A program made the translations under genes and the position numbers. This document shows, piece by piece, positions 1-7,745 of a DNA stretch of 64,000 nt. The first letter of the stretch is position 1. Every line of letters begins with the position of its first letter. The stretch comes from Streptococcus suis (GTDB lineage Bacteria; Bacillota; Bacilli; Lactobacillales; Streptococcaceae). The DNA lies in the NCBI RefSeq assembly GCF_002960625.1, contig NZ_POJH01000017.1:62001-126000 (forward strand), given 5' to 3'. Below the pieces are notes generated by a model. That model made no database searches, was not told the origin of the DNA, and saw only the letters and a list, made by a program, of their open reading frames with translations.

Positions 1-1712
1 TCCACGATATTTCCGCTTCTGGCTCGACAGTTTATATTGAACCACGGGCGGTAGTGAGTTTAAATGAAGACATAAGTCACTTGCGTGCAGAAGAACGGCA
101 TGAAATTAGTCGGATCTTGCAGGAATTGTCGGATATGTTGCGACCACATAGCAGCATCATTCGTAATAATGCTTGGGTCATTGGACATTTGGATTTTGTC
201 CGTGCCAAACATCTTTTTGCGCGTGAGTACAAGGCGGTGGTTCCTAGGCTTTCTGATAAGCAGGATATTGCCCTGCTCAATGTCCGCCATCCGCTCATTG
301 CTAAGCCCGTACCAAATGACCTTTATTTCGGTAGCCAGTTGACGGCTATCGTGATTACAGGTCCCAACACGGGTGGTAAGACCATCATGCTCAAGACCTT
401 GGGATTGACCCATCTGATGGCCCAGTCTGGTTTGCCTATCTTGGCTGATAAGGGCAGTCGGGTAGCTATTTTCAAGGAAATCTTTGCAGATATTGGTGAC
501 GAACAGTCCATCGAGCAGAGTTTATCGACCTTCTCCAGTCACATGACTCACACGGTACAAATTTTAGCTGAAGCAGATCAGGATTGCCTCATTCTCTTTG
601 ATGAGTTGGGGGCGGGGACCGATCCGCAGGAGGGTGCGTCTTTGGCAATGGCTATTTTGGATGACCTTCGTCTGCGGGGGATCAAGACCATGGCGACCAC
701 CCACTATCCTGAGCTCAAGGCTTACGGGATAGAAACCTCTGGTATTGAAAATGCCAGCATGGAATTTGATACCAATAGTCTGCGTCCGACCTATAAGTTT
801 ATGCAGGGTGTTCCTGGTCGCTCCAATGCCTTTGAAATTGCCCGCCGTCTTGGTCTATCTGATATCATCATCCAGTCAGCCCAGTCCTGGACCGACACCG
901 ATAGTGATGTCAATCGGATTATCGAGAAACTGGAAAACCAAACGGTTGAAAGCCGCCGTCGCCTGGATAAGATTCGTGATGTGGAGCAAGAAAACTACAA
1001 GATGAATCGAGCCCTTCGCAAACTCTATGACGAGCTCAATCGTGAGCGGGAAAATGAGCTCAACAAGGCACGTTTGGAAGCCAAGGAAATTGTAGATATG
1101 GCATTGGCAGAAAGCGAGGATATTCTCAAAAATCTCCATGCTGCAGCCAGTCTTAAGCCCCACCAGATTATTGAAGCCAAGGCCGAGCTGAAAAAGTTGG
1201 CGCCTGAAGTGGTGGATTTGTCTAAAAACAAGGTTCTGAAGAAAGCCAAAATCCAGCGTGCTGCCAAGGTGGGTGATGATATTATCGTCACAGCCTACGG
1301 TCAGCGGGGAACTCTGACCAATCAACTCAAGGACGGCCGTTGGGAAGCACAGGTGGGCTTGATTAAGATGACCTTGACCAAGGAGGAGTTTGAGCTAGTT
1401 AAGGTGGAGAAGGCAGAGCAGCCTAAGAAGCGCCAGGTTCACACGGTCAAACGGGCCAATGTACGAGGACCAAAAGCCCGCTTAGATCTCCGTGGCAAAC
1501 GCTACGAAGAGGCTATGATGGAGCTGGATGAATTTATCGACCAGGCCCTTCTCAACAATCTGGCACAAGTCGATATTGTTCATGGTATCGGTACAGGGGT
1601 CATCCGAGAAGGGGTGACCAAGTACCTCCGTCGCAACAAGCAGGTCAAGGAGTTCGGCTACGCCCCACAAAATGCAGGTGGCTCTGGCTGTACCATTGTG
1701 ACTTTTAAGTAA
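1..1712 (+). CDS. mutS2: Endonuclease MutS2, C-terminal part (5' end outside window)
   Basis: MutS2 is a MutS-like ATPase that in Firmicutes acts on branched DNA or on collided ribosomes. The frame is open from base 3 without a start codon, so the gene enters from the left; an internal GTG at 54 is not the start. About 569 codons are visible of a family length near 780. The ATPase Walker A (GPNTGGKT) lies near bases 361-384 and Walker B ([13 protein letters not shown]) near 589-627. A long charged coiled-coil (clamp) follows, and the C-terminal Smr nuclease-like domain starts near 1480 with LDLRG and contains HGIGTG. No frameshift is seen. The next gene follows within 20 bases, so the two are probably co-transcribed. 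Confidence 0.96.
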   Translation, partial: HDISASGSTVYIEPRAVVSLNEDISHLRAEERHEISRILQELSDMLRPHSSIIRNNAWVIGHLDFVRAKHLFAREYKAVVPRLSDKQDIALLNVRHPLIAKPVPNDLYFGSQLTAIVITGPNTGGKTIMLKTLGLTHLMAQSGLPILADKGSRVAIFKEIFADIGDEQSIEQSLSTFSSHMTHTVQILAEADQDCLILFDELGAGTDPQEGASLAMAILDDLRLRGIKTMATTHYPELKAYGIETSGIENASMEFDTNSLRPTYKFMQGVPGRSNAFEIARRLGLSDIIIQSAQSWTDTDSDVNRIIEKLENQTVESRRRLDKIRDVEQENYKMNRALRKLYDELNRERENELNKARLEAKEIVDMALAESEDILKNLHAAASLKPHQIIEAKAELKKLAPEVVDLSKNKVLKKAKIQRAAKVGDDIIVTAYGQRGTLTNQLKDGRWEAQVGLIKMTLTKEEFELVKVEKAEQPKKRQVHTVKRANVRGPKARLDLRGKRYEEAMMELDEFIDQALLNNLAQVDIVHGIGTGVIREGVTKYLRRNKQVKEFGYAPQNAGGSGCTIVTFK

Positions 1713-1730
1713 GGAGGTATGAGTAACATT

Positions 1731-2384
1731 ATGATTATCAGAAACTATCAAACTAGTGATGAAAAAGGCTGGGTTTACTGTAAGGCACTCAGCTACCTCT
1801 TCTCTCCATTCTTTGATGATAGAGAAACAGAGAAGCCCGAACGAATGACAGACGTTTATGACTACCGTGTGGAATGGGTGGCTGAAGTAGATGGACAAAT
1901 TGTTGGCCTGATCGACATCGATATTTACACGGAAGAGTGCAGCCAGTCTTATATTTACGCACCGAGTAAGCGAACAGCTTATTTTACTAACCTTGCTGTT
2001 CATCCTAACTTTCAAGGGCAGGGTATTGCCCAGGCGCTTTTTGAAAAAGCAGAGCAGGAATTGCGTGAACAGGCTGTCGAGAAACTAGCCATCTTTACCA
2101 GAGAGGGAGATGTAGCCAATCATTTGTATCAAAAATGGGGTGGACAGCTAGTTTGCTCGGACTATCTTGTCATCGGTACACCTAAAGACACACCTTATGT
2201 CCGTTTCGGTGTTGATCTTCCCAATGCTAAATTGGCCTTTACAGATGAAACAGGTCAGTCAGCAGCCTACTATCTCCGCGAAGGTGTCTATGTCGTGACA
2301 GACCAAGCAGATTTAGAATTGTTTGACATCGAAGATGTCTATCAAGAATTGACCTATGTGGTGGATTTGACGGAAAAAAGTTGA
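1731..2384 (+). CDS. GNAT family N-acetyltransferase
   Basis: This is a probable acyl-CoA-dependent N-acetyltransferase of about 217 aa with unknown substrate. The acetyl-CoA loop is visible as HPNFQGQGIAQAL, the R/Q-x-x-G-x-G/A pattern of GNAT motif A, in the middle of the protein. Downstream residues (about 150-217) form an extra C-terminal segment beyond the minimal fold. The Shine-Dalgarno AAGGAGG at 1711-1717 directly touches an ATG at 1719, which is too close, and lies 13 bases before the ATG at 1731. I chose 1731 because the GNAT beta strand begins there (MIIRNY), but 1719 remains possible. It is probably co-transcribed with mutS2 and ends in a terminator that overlaps its stop codon. 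Confidence 0.88.
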   Translation: MIIRNYQTSDEKGWVYCKALSYLFSPFFDDRETEKPERMTDVYDYRVEWVAEVDGQIVGLIDIDIYTEECSQSYIYAPSKRTAYFTNLAVHPNFQGQGIAQALFEKAEQELREQAVEKLAIFTREGDVANHLYQKWGGQLVCSDYLVIGTPKDTPYVRFGVDLPNAKLAFTDETGQSAAYYLREGVYVVTDQADLELFDIEDVYQELTYVVDLTEKS

Positions 2385-2401
2385 AAAGGTTCAACTTTTT
2401 T
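2374..2401 (+). terminator. Intrinsic terminator of the mutS2-GNAT unit
   Basis: AAAAAGTTGAA and TTCAACTTTTT form an 11-bp stem with a 4-base loop ending in a T run. The stem includes the stop codon of the acetyltransferase gene. The A-rich 5' arm makes it usable in both directions. Confidence 0.85.
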
Positions 2402-2457
2402 CTTTTGGCAATGAACCTGGCAAGTCAAGGGGATTATTAGTCCCTTCTCGTATCCTT

Positions 2458-2537
2458 ACGGTCTAGTTTCACTTGAACAATCTGCTTTTCAAATTAAGAT
2501 TTCTAAAGTATGTCTATTCAATTTCTCTTCCGTAGCA
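2458..2537. repeat. Diverged 80-bp intergenic repeat, copy 1
   Basis: This stretch begins ACGGTCTAGTTT and ends CATTTCTCTTCCGTAGCA. A second stretch at 2616-2694 has nearly the same ends and length. The interiors are diverged but both contain related TGCTTTCAAAT-like motifs. The rest of the 2402-2759 gap holds no plausible gene. Confidence 0.6.
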
Positions 2538-2615
2538 CCTACTCCGTCACCTTGTCTCGTTACTACAACTGGACTTTATAAGCAAAACAGTCTCCCAGTT
2601 CCCCCTTGTCACCCT

Positions 2616-2694
2616 GCGGTCTAGTTTAGAATGACCAACATGCTTTCAAATCACAATTGTTTAAGCATGTTTATCTCATTTCTCTTCCGTAGCA
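2616..2694. repeat. Diverged 80-bp intergenic repeat, copy 2
   Basis: This is the second copy of the unit at 2458-2537, offset by 158 bases. It shares GCGGTCTAGTTT at the left end and CATTTCTCTTCCGTAGCA at the right end. It lies just upstream of the thioredoxin gene and may carry part of its promoter region. Confidence 0.6.
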
Positions 2695-2759
2695 AAAATT
2701 CGCATTCTCTCTTCATTTGGTGTAAAATGATAGTACCAAAATCAGAAATGGAGAAAATC

Positions 2760-3074
2760 ATGGTTCAAGTTATTACAGATGCAAACTTTGAAGTTGAAAC
2801 ACAAGAAGGCGTAGTCCTTGTAGATTTTTGGGCACCTTGGTGTGGTCCATGCCGCATGCAGGCACCAATCTTGGAACAATTAGCAGGCGAAGTGGATGAA
2901 GATGAATTACGCATCTACAAGATGGATGTGGATGAAAATCCAAACACAGCTCGTCAATTCGGTATTATGTCAATCCCAACCCTTTTGTTCAAAAAAGATG
3001 GACAGGTTGTGAAACAAGTTGCTGGTGTTCACACCAAAGACCAAATCAAAGCAATCTTGGCAGAGATTGGTTAA
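2760..3074 (+). CDS. trxA: Thioredoxin
   Basis: This is a cytoplasmic disulfide reductase of 104 aa, the usual bacterial thioredoxin length. The active site WCGPC is at residues 27-31, preceded by VLVDFWAP and followed later by the cis-proline region MSIPTL. The start at 2760 fits the family N-terminus (MVQVITDANF) and has a purine-rich GGAGAAA a few bases upstream. An in-frame extension back to 2631 is open but would add residues unlike thioredoxin and runs through the upstream repeat, so I rejected it. A methionine sulfoxide reductase gene, whose enzyme is recycled by thioredoxin, lies just downstream beyond a repeat element. Confidence 0.96.
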   Translation: MVQVITDANFEVETQEGVVLVDFWAPWCGPCRMQAPILEQLAGEVDEDELRIYKMDVDENPNTARQFGIMSIPTLLFKKDGQVVKQVAGVHTKDQIKAILAEIG

Positions 3075-3080
3075 TCAAAA

Positions 3081-3253
3081 GGAGTGGGACAAAAATCCTG
3101 GACTCCTTAGTTTTTTTCAATCGTTAAACTTGACGCAGTGGTTGAGTGGGCTCTAATTAGCTGATTTTATCAGCTTTTACAGCCCTACTCAACTGTGCGG
3201 GAGTGGGACGACAAAATCGAACCCTGCGGGTTACCGATTATTGTCCCACTCCC
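3081..3253. repeat. Small repeat element with 12-bp terminal inverted repeats (R1)
   Basis: The ends GGAGTGGGACAA and TTGTCCCACTCC are perfect inverted repeats. The interior carries the GCAGTGGTTGA ... TCAACTGTGCGGGAGTGGGA core that also occurs at 36213-36356 and, inverted, at 49420-49563. There is no coding potential. It looks like a MITE-type or other small intergenic repeat family and could fold into a long hairpin that acts as a terminator for trxA. Confidence 0.75.
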
Positions 3254-3278
3254 TTTTCTGCATAGAAAGGAAATAGTT

Positions 3279-4217
3279 ATGAAAGAAATTTACCTAGCAG
3301 GCGGTTGTTTCTGGGGAATGGAAGGCTATTTTTCCCAGATTGATGGTATTCTTGACACCAGCGTTGGCTATGCCAATGGACAGGTGGAGACGACCAATTA
3401 TCAACTCCTCAAACAAACAGACCACGCAGAGACGCTCTATCTAGCCTATGATGAGACTCATATTAATTTGCGGGAAATTCTCCTCTACTATTTCCGCGTC
3501 ATTGATCCCTTCTCTGTCAATCAGCAGGGGCCTGACAAGGGCCGTCAGTATCGGACTGGTATCTATTACACCGATGAGGCTGATTTGCCGACCATCGAGC
3601 AGGTCATGACGGAGCAGTCCCAGCTCTTTGGCGGACGCCCACTAGCCGTTGAGGTGGAGCCACTCGCGCATTACATCCTTGCCGAAGACTACCATCAGGA
3701 TTATCTCAAGAAAAATCCCCAAGGGTACTGCCATATCGATCTTGGGCAGGCAAAAATCCCTCTGATTGATGTTGCAGACTACCAAAAGCCAGACCAACAA
3801 GTCTTAAAAGACAGCTTGACTGAACTCCAGTACCAAGTCACTCAAGAAGCTGCGACGGAAAGACCCTTCGAAAATGAGTTTTGGAATAGCGACCAAGCTG
3901 GCATTTACGTCGATATTACGACTGGTGAGCCCCTCTTTCTCTCAACAGACAAATTCGATTCAGGCTGCGGCTGGCCCTCCTTTACCAAACCAATCAGCAA
4001 GGAAGTCGCGACTTATTTCCAAGATCTTTCCCACGGCATGAATCGTATCGAAGTCCGCAGTCGGGCTGGTCATGCTCATCTGGGTCATGTCTTTGATGAC
4101 GGACCGCGTGACAAGGGTGGATTACGTTACTGTATCAACTCCGCCGCCCTCTGCTTCATCCCCAGAGAAGAAATGGAAGAAGCAGGATATGGACTGTTCT
4201 TGGAGTTGTTGCAATAA
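3279..4217 (+). CDS. msrAB: Bifunctional peptide methionine sulfoxide reductase MsrA/MsrB
   Basis: This fused enzyme repairs both stereoisomers of methionine sulfoxide using thioredoxin. The 312-aa protein has an N-terminal MsrA domain with the catalytic motif GGCFWG (Cys10), followed from about residue 170 by an MsrB domain with SGCGWPSF and the catalytic RYCINSA motif. The zinc-binding CxxC pairs of some MsrB proteins are not evident. There is no signal peptide, so it is cytoplasmic. The start at 3279 has AGAAAGGAAA as ribosome-binding site; the longer in-frame extension runs into the repeat element and was rejected. Confidence 0.95.
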   Translation: MKEIYLAGGCFWGMEGYFSQIDGILDTSVGYANGQVETTNYQLLKQTDHAETLYLAYDETHINLREILLYYFRVIDPFSVNQQGPDKGRQYRTGIYYTDEADLPTIEQVMTEQSQLFGGRPLAVEVEPLAHYILAEDYHQDYLKKNPQGYCHIDLGQAKIPLIDVADYQKPDQQVLKDSLTELQYQVTQEAATERPFENEFWNSDQAGIYVDITTGEPLFLSTDKFDSGCGWPSFTKPISKEVATYFQDLSHGMNRIEVRSRAGHAHLGHVFDDGPRDKGGLRYCINSAALCFIPREEMEEAGYGLFLELLQ

Positions 4218-4233
4218 TTTTTTGAAAACTTGC

Positions 4234-4262
4234 TTGATTTTTCCTGAAAAATAGTCTAGAAT
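4234..4262 (+). promoter_or_regulatory. Sigma-A promoter of the glycine riboswitch transcript
   Basis: TTGATT at 4234-4239 and TAGAAT at 4257-4262 are separated by 17 bases. Transcription would begin near 4269, giving a leader of roughly 270 nt before the symporter gene. Confidence 0.65.
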
Positions 4263-4331
4263 AGAGCAAGATAAAACTGAATAACCGGTTGATAGTGGGC
4301 AGAAAGGCGACTGACTGTCCAAAGGACGGAA

Positions 4332-4420
4332 CTCTGGAGAGACCATTTTGGCACCGAAGGGGCAAGGTAGTCCTGCTTGGAAAAGTAGAGCTACTGAAAC
4401 TCTCAGGTAAAAGGACAGAG
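4332..4420 (+). promoter_or_regulatory. Glycine riboswitch aptamer
   Basis: The sequence has the conserved gcvT-type glycine aptamer: closing stem CTCTG/CAGAG, GGAGAGACC at the 5' side, ACCGAAGGGGCAAG in the middle, and GAAACTCTCAGGTAAAAGGACAGAG-like residues at the 3' side. Only one full aptamer is obvious; the preceding 60 nt (4269-4331) could be a reduced partner. It is followed by a terminator and an AGCS symporter gene, so glycine likely sets expression of an amino-acid transporter. This class is established; the on/off direction here is inference. Confidence 0.9.
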
Positions 4421-4460
4421 CGTTGAAAATAGGCTTTTTCTGTATTTTCACGTTGATTCT

Positions 4461-4487
4461 AGAGGTTGAAGTATTCAGCCTCTTTTT
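4461..4487 (+). terminator. Riboswitch expression-platform terminator
   Basis: AGAGGTTGAA pairs with TTCAGCCTCT (10 bp with one G-U pair) over a 4-base loop, followed by a T tract. An upstream 8-bp pairing TGAAAATA/TATTTTCA (4426-4451) may form a competing structure. Confidence 0.8.
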
Positions 4488-4537
4488 GTTTTTTCCGGCA
4501 GCTTTATCGGATTAAGAATTATGCTTAGGAGGAAGCT

Positions 4538-5872
4538 ATGTTAGAATTGATGCAGCACATCAATGATTTTGTTTGGGGTCCGCCCCTCTTGTTACTCTTG
4601 GTCGGAACAGGTGTCTATTTTACCCTTCGTTTGGGAATGTTTCAGGTCAGCAAGTTGCCGACGGCCTTTCGTTTGATTTTCTCCAGTGACCAGTCTGGTC
4701 AGGGAGATGTGTCCAGTTTTGCGGCTCTGTGTACGGCCCTTGCGGCAACGGTTGGTACGGGAAATATCGTTGGGGTGGCGACTGCCATTACGACAGGTGG
4801 ACCTGGTGCCCTTTTCTGGATGTGGGTGGCGGCCTTCTTCGGGATGGCAACCAAGTATGCGGAAGGTTTTTTAGCTATCAAATATAGAACTAAGGATGCC
4901 AACGGTCAAGCGGCAGGTGGTCCTATGCACTATATCACCTTGGGGATGGGACAAAAGTGGAAGCCCTTGGCAGTTTTCTTTGCTATTTCAGGTGTTTTAG
5001 TGGCTCTCTTGGGGATGGGAACCTTTTCTCAGGTTAATTCCATTGCCTCATCTATGTCTGCTAGCTTTGGCTTGGCTCCCCAGTTGGTCAGCATTGTAAC
5101 TGCCATTTCCATCGCCTTCTTTATCTTTGGGGGAATTGAGAAGATTTCGGATATTTCGACAAAAATTGTTCCTTTCATGGCGATTTTGTATATCTTAGCA
5201 AGTGTGGCTGTTTTGGCCCTGCATTGGGAACAACTCTTGCCAACCCTTGCCTTAGTGTTCAAATCTGCCTTTACTCCAGCTGCAGCTGTGGGTGGTTTTG
5301 CAGGTGCGACCGTGCAACAAGCCATTCAGCGTGGGATTGCGCGTGGGGTGTTCTCCAATGAATCTGGTTTGGGATCCGCTCCAATTGCGGCTGCGGCTGC
5401 CAAGTCTGATAATCCAGTGGAGCAGGGATTGATTTCTATGACAGGTACCTTTATTGATACCCTTATCATCTGTACCTTGACAGGTTTGACCATTTTGGTG
5501 ACTGGTCAGTGGTCTGTTGAAGGTTTGGCAGGGGCTCCGCTGACCCAGGCAGCCTTTGCTTCTGTCTTTGGACAGCCAGGGGCTTTGGCTCTAACCATCA
5601 GTCTGGTTCTCTTTGCCTATACGACCATTCTGGGTTGGTCTTACTATGGGGAACGCTGTATCGAATTCCTCTTTGGCACCAAGTCGATCTTGCCTTACCG
5701 TCTGGTTTTTGTAGCTATGGTTGCCTTGGGTGGTTTTCTCAAGCTGGATTTGATTTGGACCATCGCAGATATTGTGAATGGGCTTATGGCTCTACCAAAC
5801 TTGATTGCCTTGCTGGCTCTCTCACCAGTCATTATCAAGGAGACACGCCAGTATTTTGCCAAGAAGAAATAA
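4538..5872 (+). CDS. AGCS family sodium:alanine/glycine symporter
   Basis: This is an integral membrane carrier of 444 aa with about ten hydrophobic segments, of the alanine/glycine:cation symporter family. Family signatures seen are GTGNIVGVATAI near residue 75 and GVFSNESGLGSAPIAAAAAKS near residue 270. AGGAGGAAGC precedes the ATG. The glycine riboswitch upstream points to glycine as a substrate or signal. It stands alone and ends at a strong terminator seven bases after the stop. Confidence 0.94.
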   Translation: MLELMQHINDFVWGPPLLLLLVGTGVYFTLRLGMFQVSKLPTAFRLIFSSDQSGQGDVSSFAALCTALAATVGTGNIVGVATAITTGGPGALFWMWVAAFFGMATKYAEGFLAIKYRTKDANGQAAGGPMHYITLGMGQKWKPLAVFFAISGVLVALLGMGTFSQVNSIASSMSASFGLAPQLVSIVTAISIAFFIFGGIEKISDISTKIVPFMAILYILASVAVLALHWEQLLPTLALVFKSAFTPAAAVGGFAGATVQQAIQRGIARGVFSNESGLGSAPIAAAAAKSDNPVEQGLISMTGTFIDTLIICTLTGLTILVTGQWSVEGLAGAPLTQAAFASVFGQPGALALTISLVLFAYTTILGWSYYGERCIEFLFGTKSILPYRLVFVAMVALGGFLKLDLIWTIADIVNGLMALPNLIALLALSPVIIKETRQYFAKKK

Positions 5873-5878
5873 AAAAAT

Positions 5879-5909
5879 AAGTGCAAAGGTTAATCCTCTG
5901 CACTTTTTT
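5879..5909 (+). terminator. Terminator after the symporter gene (copy T1)
   Basis: AAGTGCAAAGG pairs with CCTCTGCACTT, followed by T6. The surrounding 35-nt sequence is identical to the terminator at 7711-7745, where it also encodes the last codons of the minus-strand 399-aa gene. Confidence 0.88.
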
Positions 5910-5919
5910 GTTCTATAAA

Positions 5920-6011
5920 AACTTTCTTTTTGGAATGGAAAGTTGTTATTTATTTTAGAAATATTTTCTATAGAAAAGGAAAGGAAATTACAGCTAGATT
6001 TTGATACTATA
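5920..6011 (+). promoter_or_regulatory. Shared surface-protein regulatory block, copy P1
   Basis: The block contains the inverted repeat AACTTTC-N11-GAAAGTT (5920-5944), then TATTTTCTA (5962), GGAAAGGAAA and TTTTGATACTAT (5999-6010). The same elements in the same order, with spacings conserved to within one base, lie upstream of the giant LPXTG gene (9006-9098). No good -35 box is visible, which suggests activator-dependent transcription. Confidence 0.65.
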
Positions 6012-6046
6012 GTGCAAAATAATATAACAAATTAAAGAGGTATAAT

Positions 6047-7609
6047 ATGAAGAAGACAAGTAAATATGTTTTACTGTTATCCGCAGGCTTATTGTTGGCT
6101 CCGATTGCTTTAAATCCTATTGTAGATGTACCGACTGTATATGCAACTGAAACAGTTGCGAGTAAGGAAATTATGATTGCTGGTGGTTATTATGGTCAAG
6201 GTGTTGCCATTGATCCTTTTACTATGACGGTCAAAGTAGGAGATGTTATTTCCATAGATGATTTAAAGGCTAAGTATAATATTACTGCTGCTACCCAGTC
6301 ATTTGAAATGGTTGATTGGGAAGGTGCTCCGACAAAAACGTGGAATTCAGAAACAACTAGTATCGTAATAACCGAAGAGCTGTTAGGCTATGACAATCTC
6401 AGAATTACGTTTGAATCCCTCATGTCTAATGTGCAACATGAGCATCATGCTTCTTTCCTCAACCTGGTTGATGGCTCACATATTAAACCGACTGAGCTTA
6501 ATCCAAAGGATTGGAATGGGGCACCTCATATTCCTGGATATATTCACGTAGCCTTGTATGGCGAAGGGGCGATGGGAACAAGCGTCAGCATCTGTTATTA
6601 TGTACCTGAGGGAACTGATTTGGCTACTGTACGTAGGCTTATTGATGAAAAAAGGTTGGGGAATTTTGTTGTTAAGAATCTAGATAGCCTATTCCCATCA
6701 GAAGTGACGCCTGCAGGAAATGAGGGTGGTCAATCAAGCAAGGCTGAAAATACAAGTACCGCAGAAACACCGATATCTGACGTGGGGTCAAAGGCTCTCT
6801 TTACAGCTACAGATTTCCCAGGTCATAGTGAGGAGCAGGTTTTTGCAGCTCAGGTGGCTTATACTATCCATAAGACAGGTGGAGAGGCAATGAAACCACT
6901 TTTTGCGAGTGGTGTGAAAACGATCTTCCATTCAAAAGAGGCTGGCAGTCAGGCAACGGATTTAACACCAAATGTTCTCTTGCCTAGAAAGACTTACTAC
7001 ATTATGACAGGTCTTGAAGGAATCAGTACTTATACCAAGGTTATTACCTATTCGGATAATGGTGATGGAACTGTAACGGTTTATTCTATTCCTGATAGAT
7101 TGGAGCGCTTGGGATCGACTCAGGAAAAGTATGAAGAAAAGATGAATGTATTATTCAAAGAAGGTCGGGTTATTACCGTCCTAAAACCGAGCATGGAAGA
7201 AGTGTCACTTCGTCTGAAAACCATGGTCAAGGAGGATATCTTTGCTTCAACCAGCCTTGCGAACATTGAAAGTAAGCCGAGCAATCCGACAAGTACTAGT
7301 CATAATGAAAGCCAGCCTGGTCAGACGCCGTCAGGAACAGCTTCTTCCGATGTAGATACCAGAGGAACAGCTACTTCAAGCCAATCAACCACAGGTACAA
7401 CTGGTTCAAAACAATCCATCAAAGGAACAACTGCTCAAGGAAAATCTACTGCAGAAACAACGGCTGCTGATAAGACCGCAGTTAAAAAAGCAGATAAGAA
7501 GAACTTGCCGAAGACAGGCCAAGTGGGCTCATGGTTAGCCATCGCAGGTCTAGCATTGTTACCAACAGCAGCATACTTCCTTAAGAAACAAAAGAAAAAT
7601 CAAGGATGA
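6047..7609 (+). CDS. LPXTG-anchored surface protein of unknown function
   Basis: This 520-aa protein is predicted to be attached to peptidoglycan by sortase A. It has a signal peptide (KKTS start, hydrophobic LLLSAGLLLAPIAL, cleavage near VYATE), a globular region to about residue 400, a Ser/Thr/Gly-rich low-complexity linker (about 405-475), and a C-terminal LPKTG near residue 487 with a hydrophobic segment and a KKQKKNQG tail. I recognise no known domain in the globular part. The start has AGAGG upstream. Its promoter block resembles that of the giant surface protein gene at 9224, so the two are likely co-regulated. Ligand and role are unknown. Confidence 0.9.
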   Translation: MKKTSKYVLLLSAGLLLAPIALNPIVDVPTVYATETVASKEIMIAGGYYGQGVAIDPFTMTVKVGDVISIDDLKAKYNITAATQSFEMVDWEGAPTKTWNSETTSIVITEELLGYDNLRITFESLMSNVQHEHHASFLNLVDGSHIKPTELNPKDWNGAPHIPGYIHVALYGEGAMGTSVSICYYVPEGTDLATVRRLIDEKRLGNFVVKNLDSLFPSEVTPAGNEGGQSSKAENTSTAETPISDVGSKALFTATDFPGHSEEQVFAAQVAYTIHKTGGEAMKPLFASGVKTIFHSKEAGSQATDLTPNVLLPRKTYYIMTGLEGISTYTKVITYSDNGDGTVTVYSIPDRLERLGSTQEKYEEKMNVLFKEGRVITVLKPSMEEVSLRLKTMVKEDIFASTSLANIESKPSNPTSTSHNESQPGQTPSGTASSDVDTRGTATSSQSTTGTTGSKQSIKGTTAQGKSTAETTAADKTAVKKADKKNLPKTGQVGSWLAIAGLALLPTAAYFLKKQKKNQG

Positions 7610-7714
7610 TAGCTTTCTAAAAAAACATAAGGAAATGAGGGGTGCAATCTGACTTTGTCAAGTGATAACTGTTAGCAAATTAGACTTACCTCTTATCAAA
7701 TAAATAAAATAAAT

Positions 7715-7745
7715 AAGTGCAAAGGTTAATCCTCTGCACTTTTTT
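7715..7745. terminator. Bidirectional terminator shared by the LPXTG gene and the 399-aa gene (copy T2)
   Basis: It has the same stem as at 5879-5909 (AAGTGCAAAGG/CCTCTGCACTT with a T run). It includes the stop codon (7726-7728) and last codons of the minus-strand gene, so it is both coding sequence and terminator. Confidence 0.8.

Noticed and set aside
2631-2759. N-terminal extension of thioredoxin
   Set aside because: The extension runs through the upstream repeat, and the standard 104-aa thioredoxin start at 2760 fits the family.
3081-3253. Insertion sequence
   Set aside because: The element has inverted ends but no transposase frame, so only a non-autonomous repeat can be claimed.
4122-4451. 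109-codon minus-strand frame over the glycine riboswitch
   Set aside because: It overlaps both the msrAB end and the riboswitch structure and has no ribosome-binding site.
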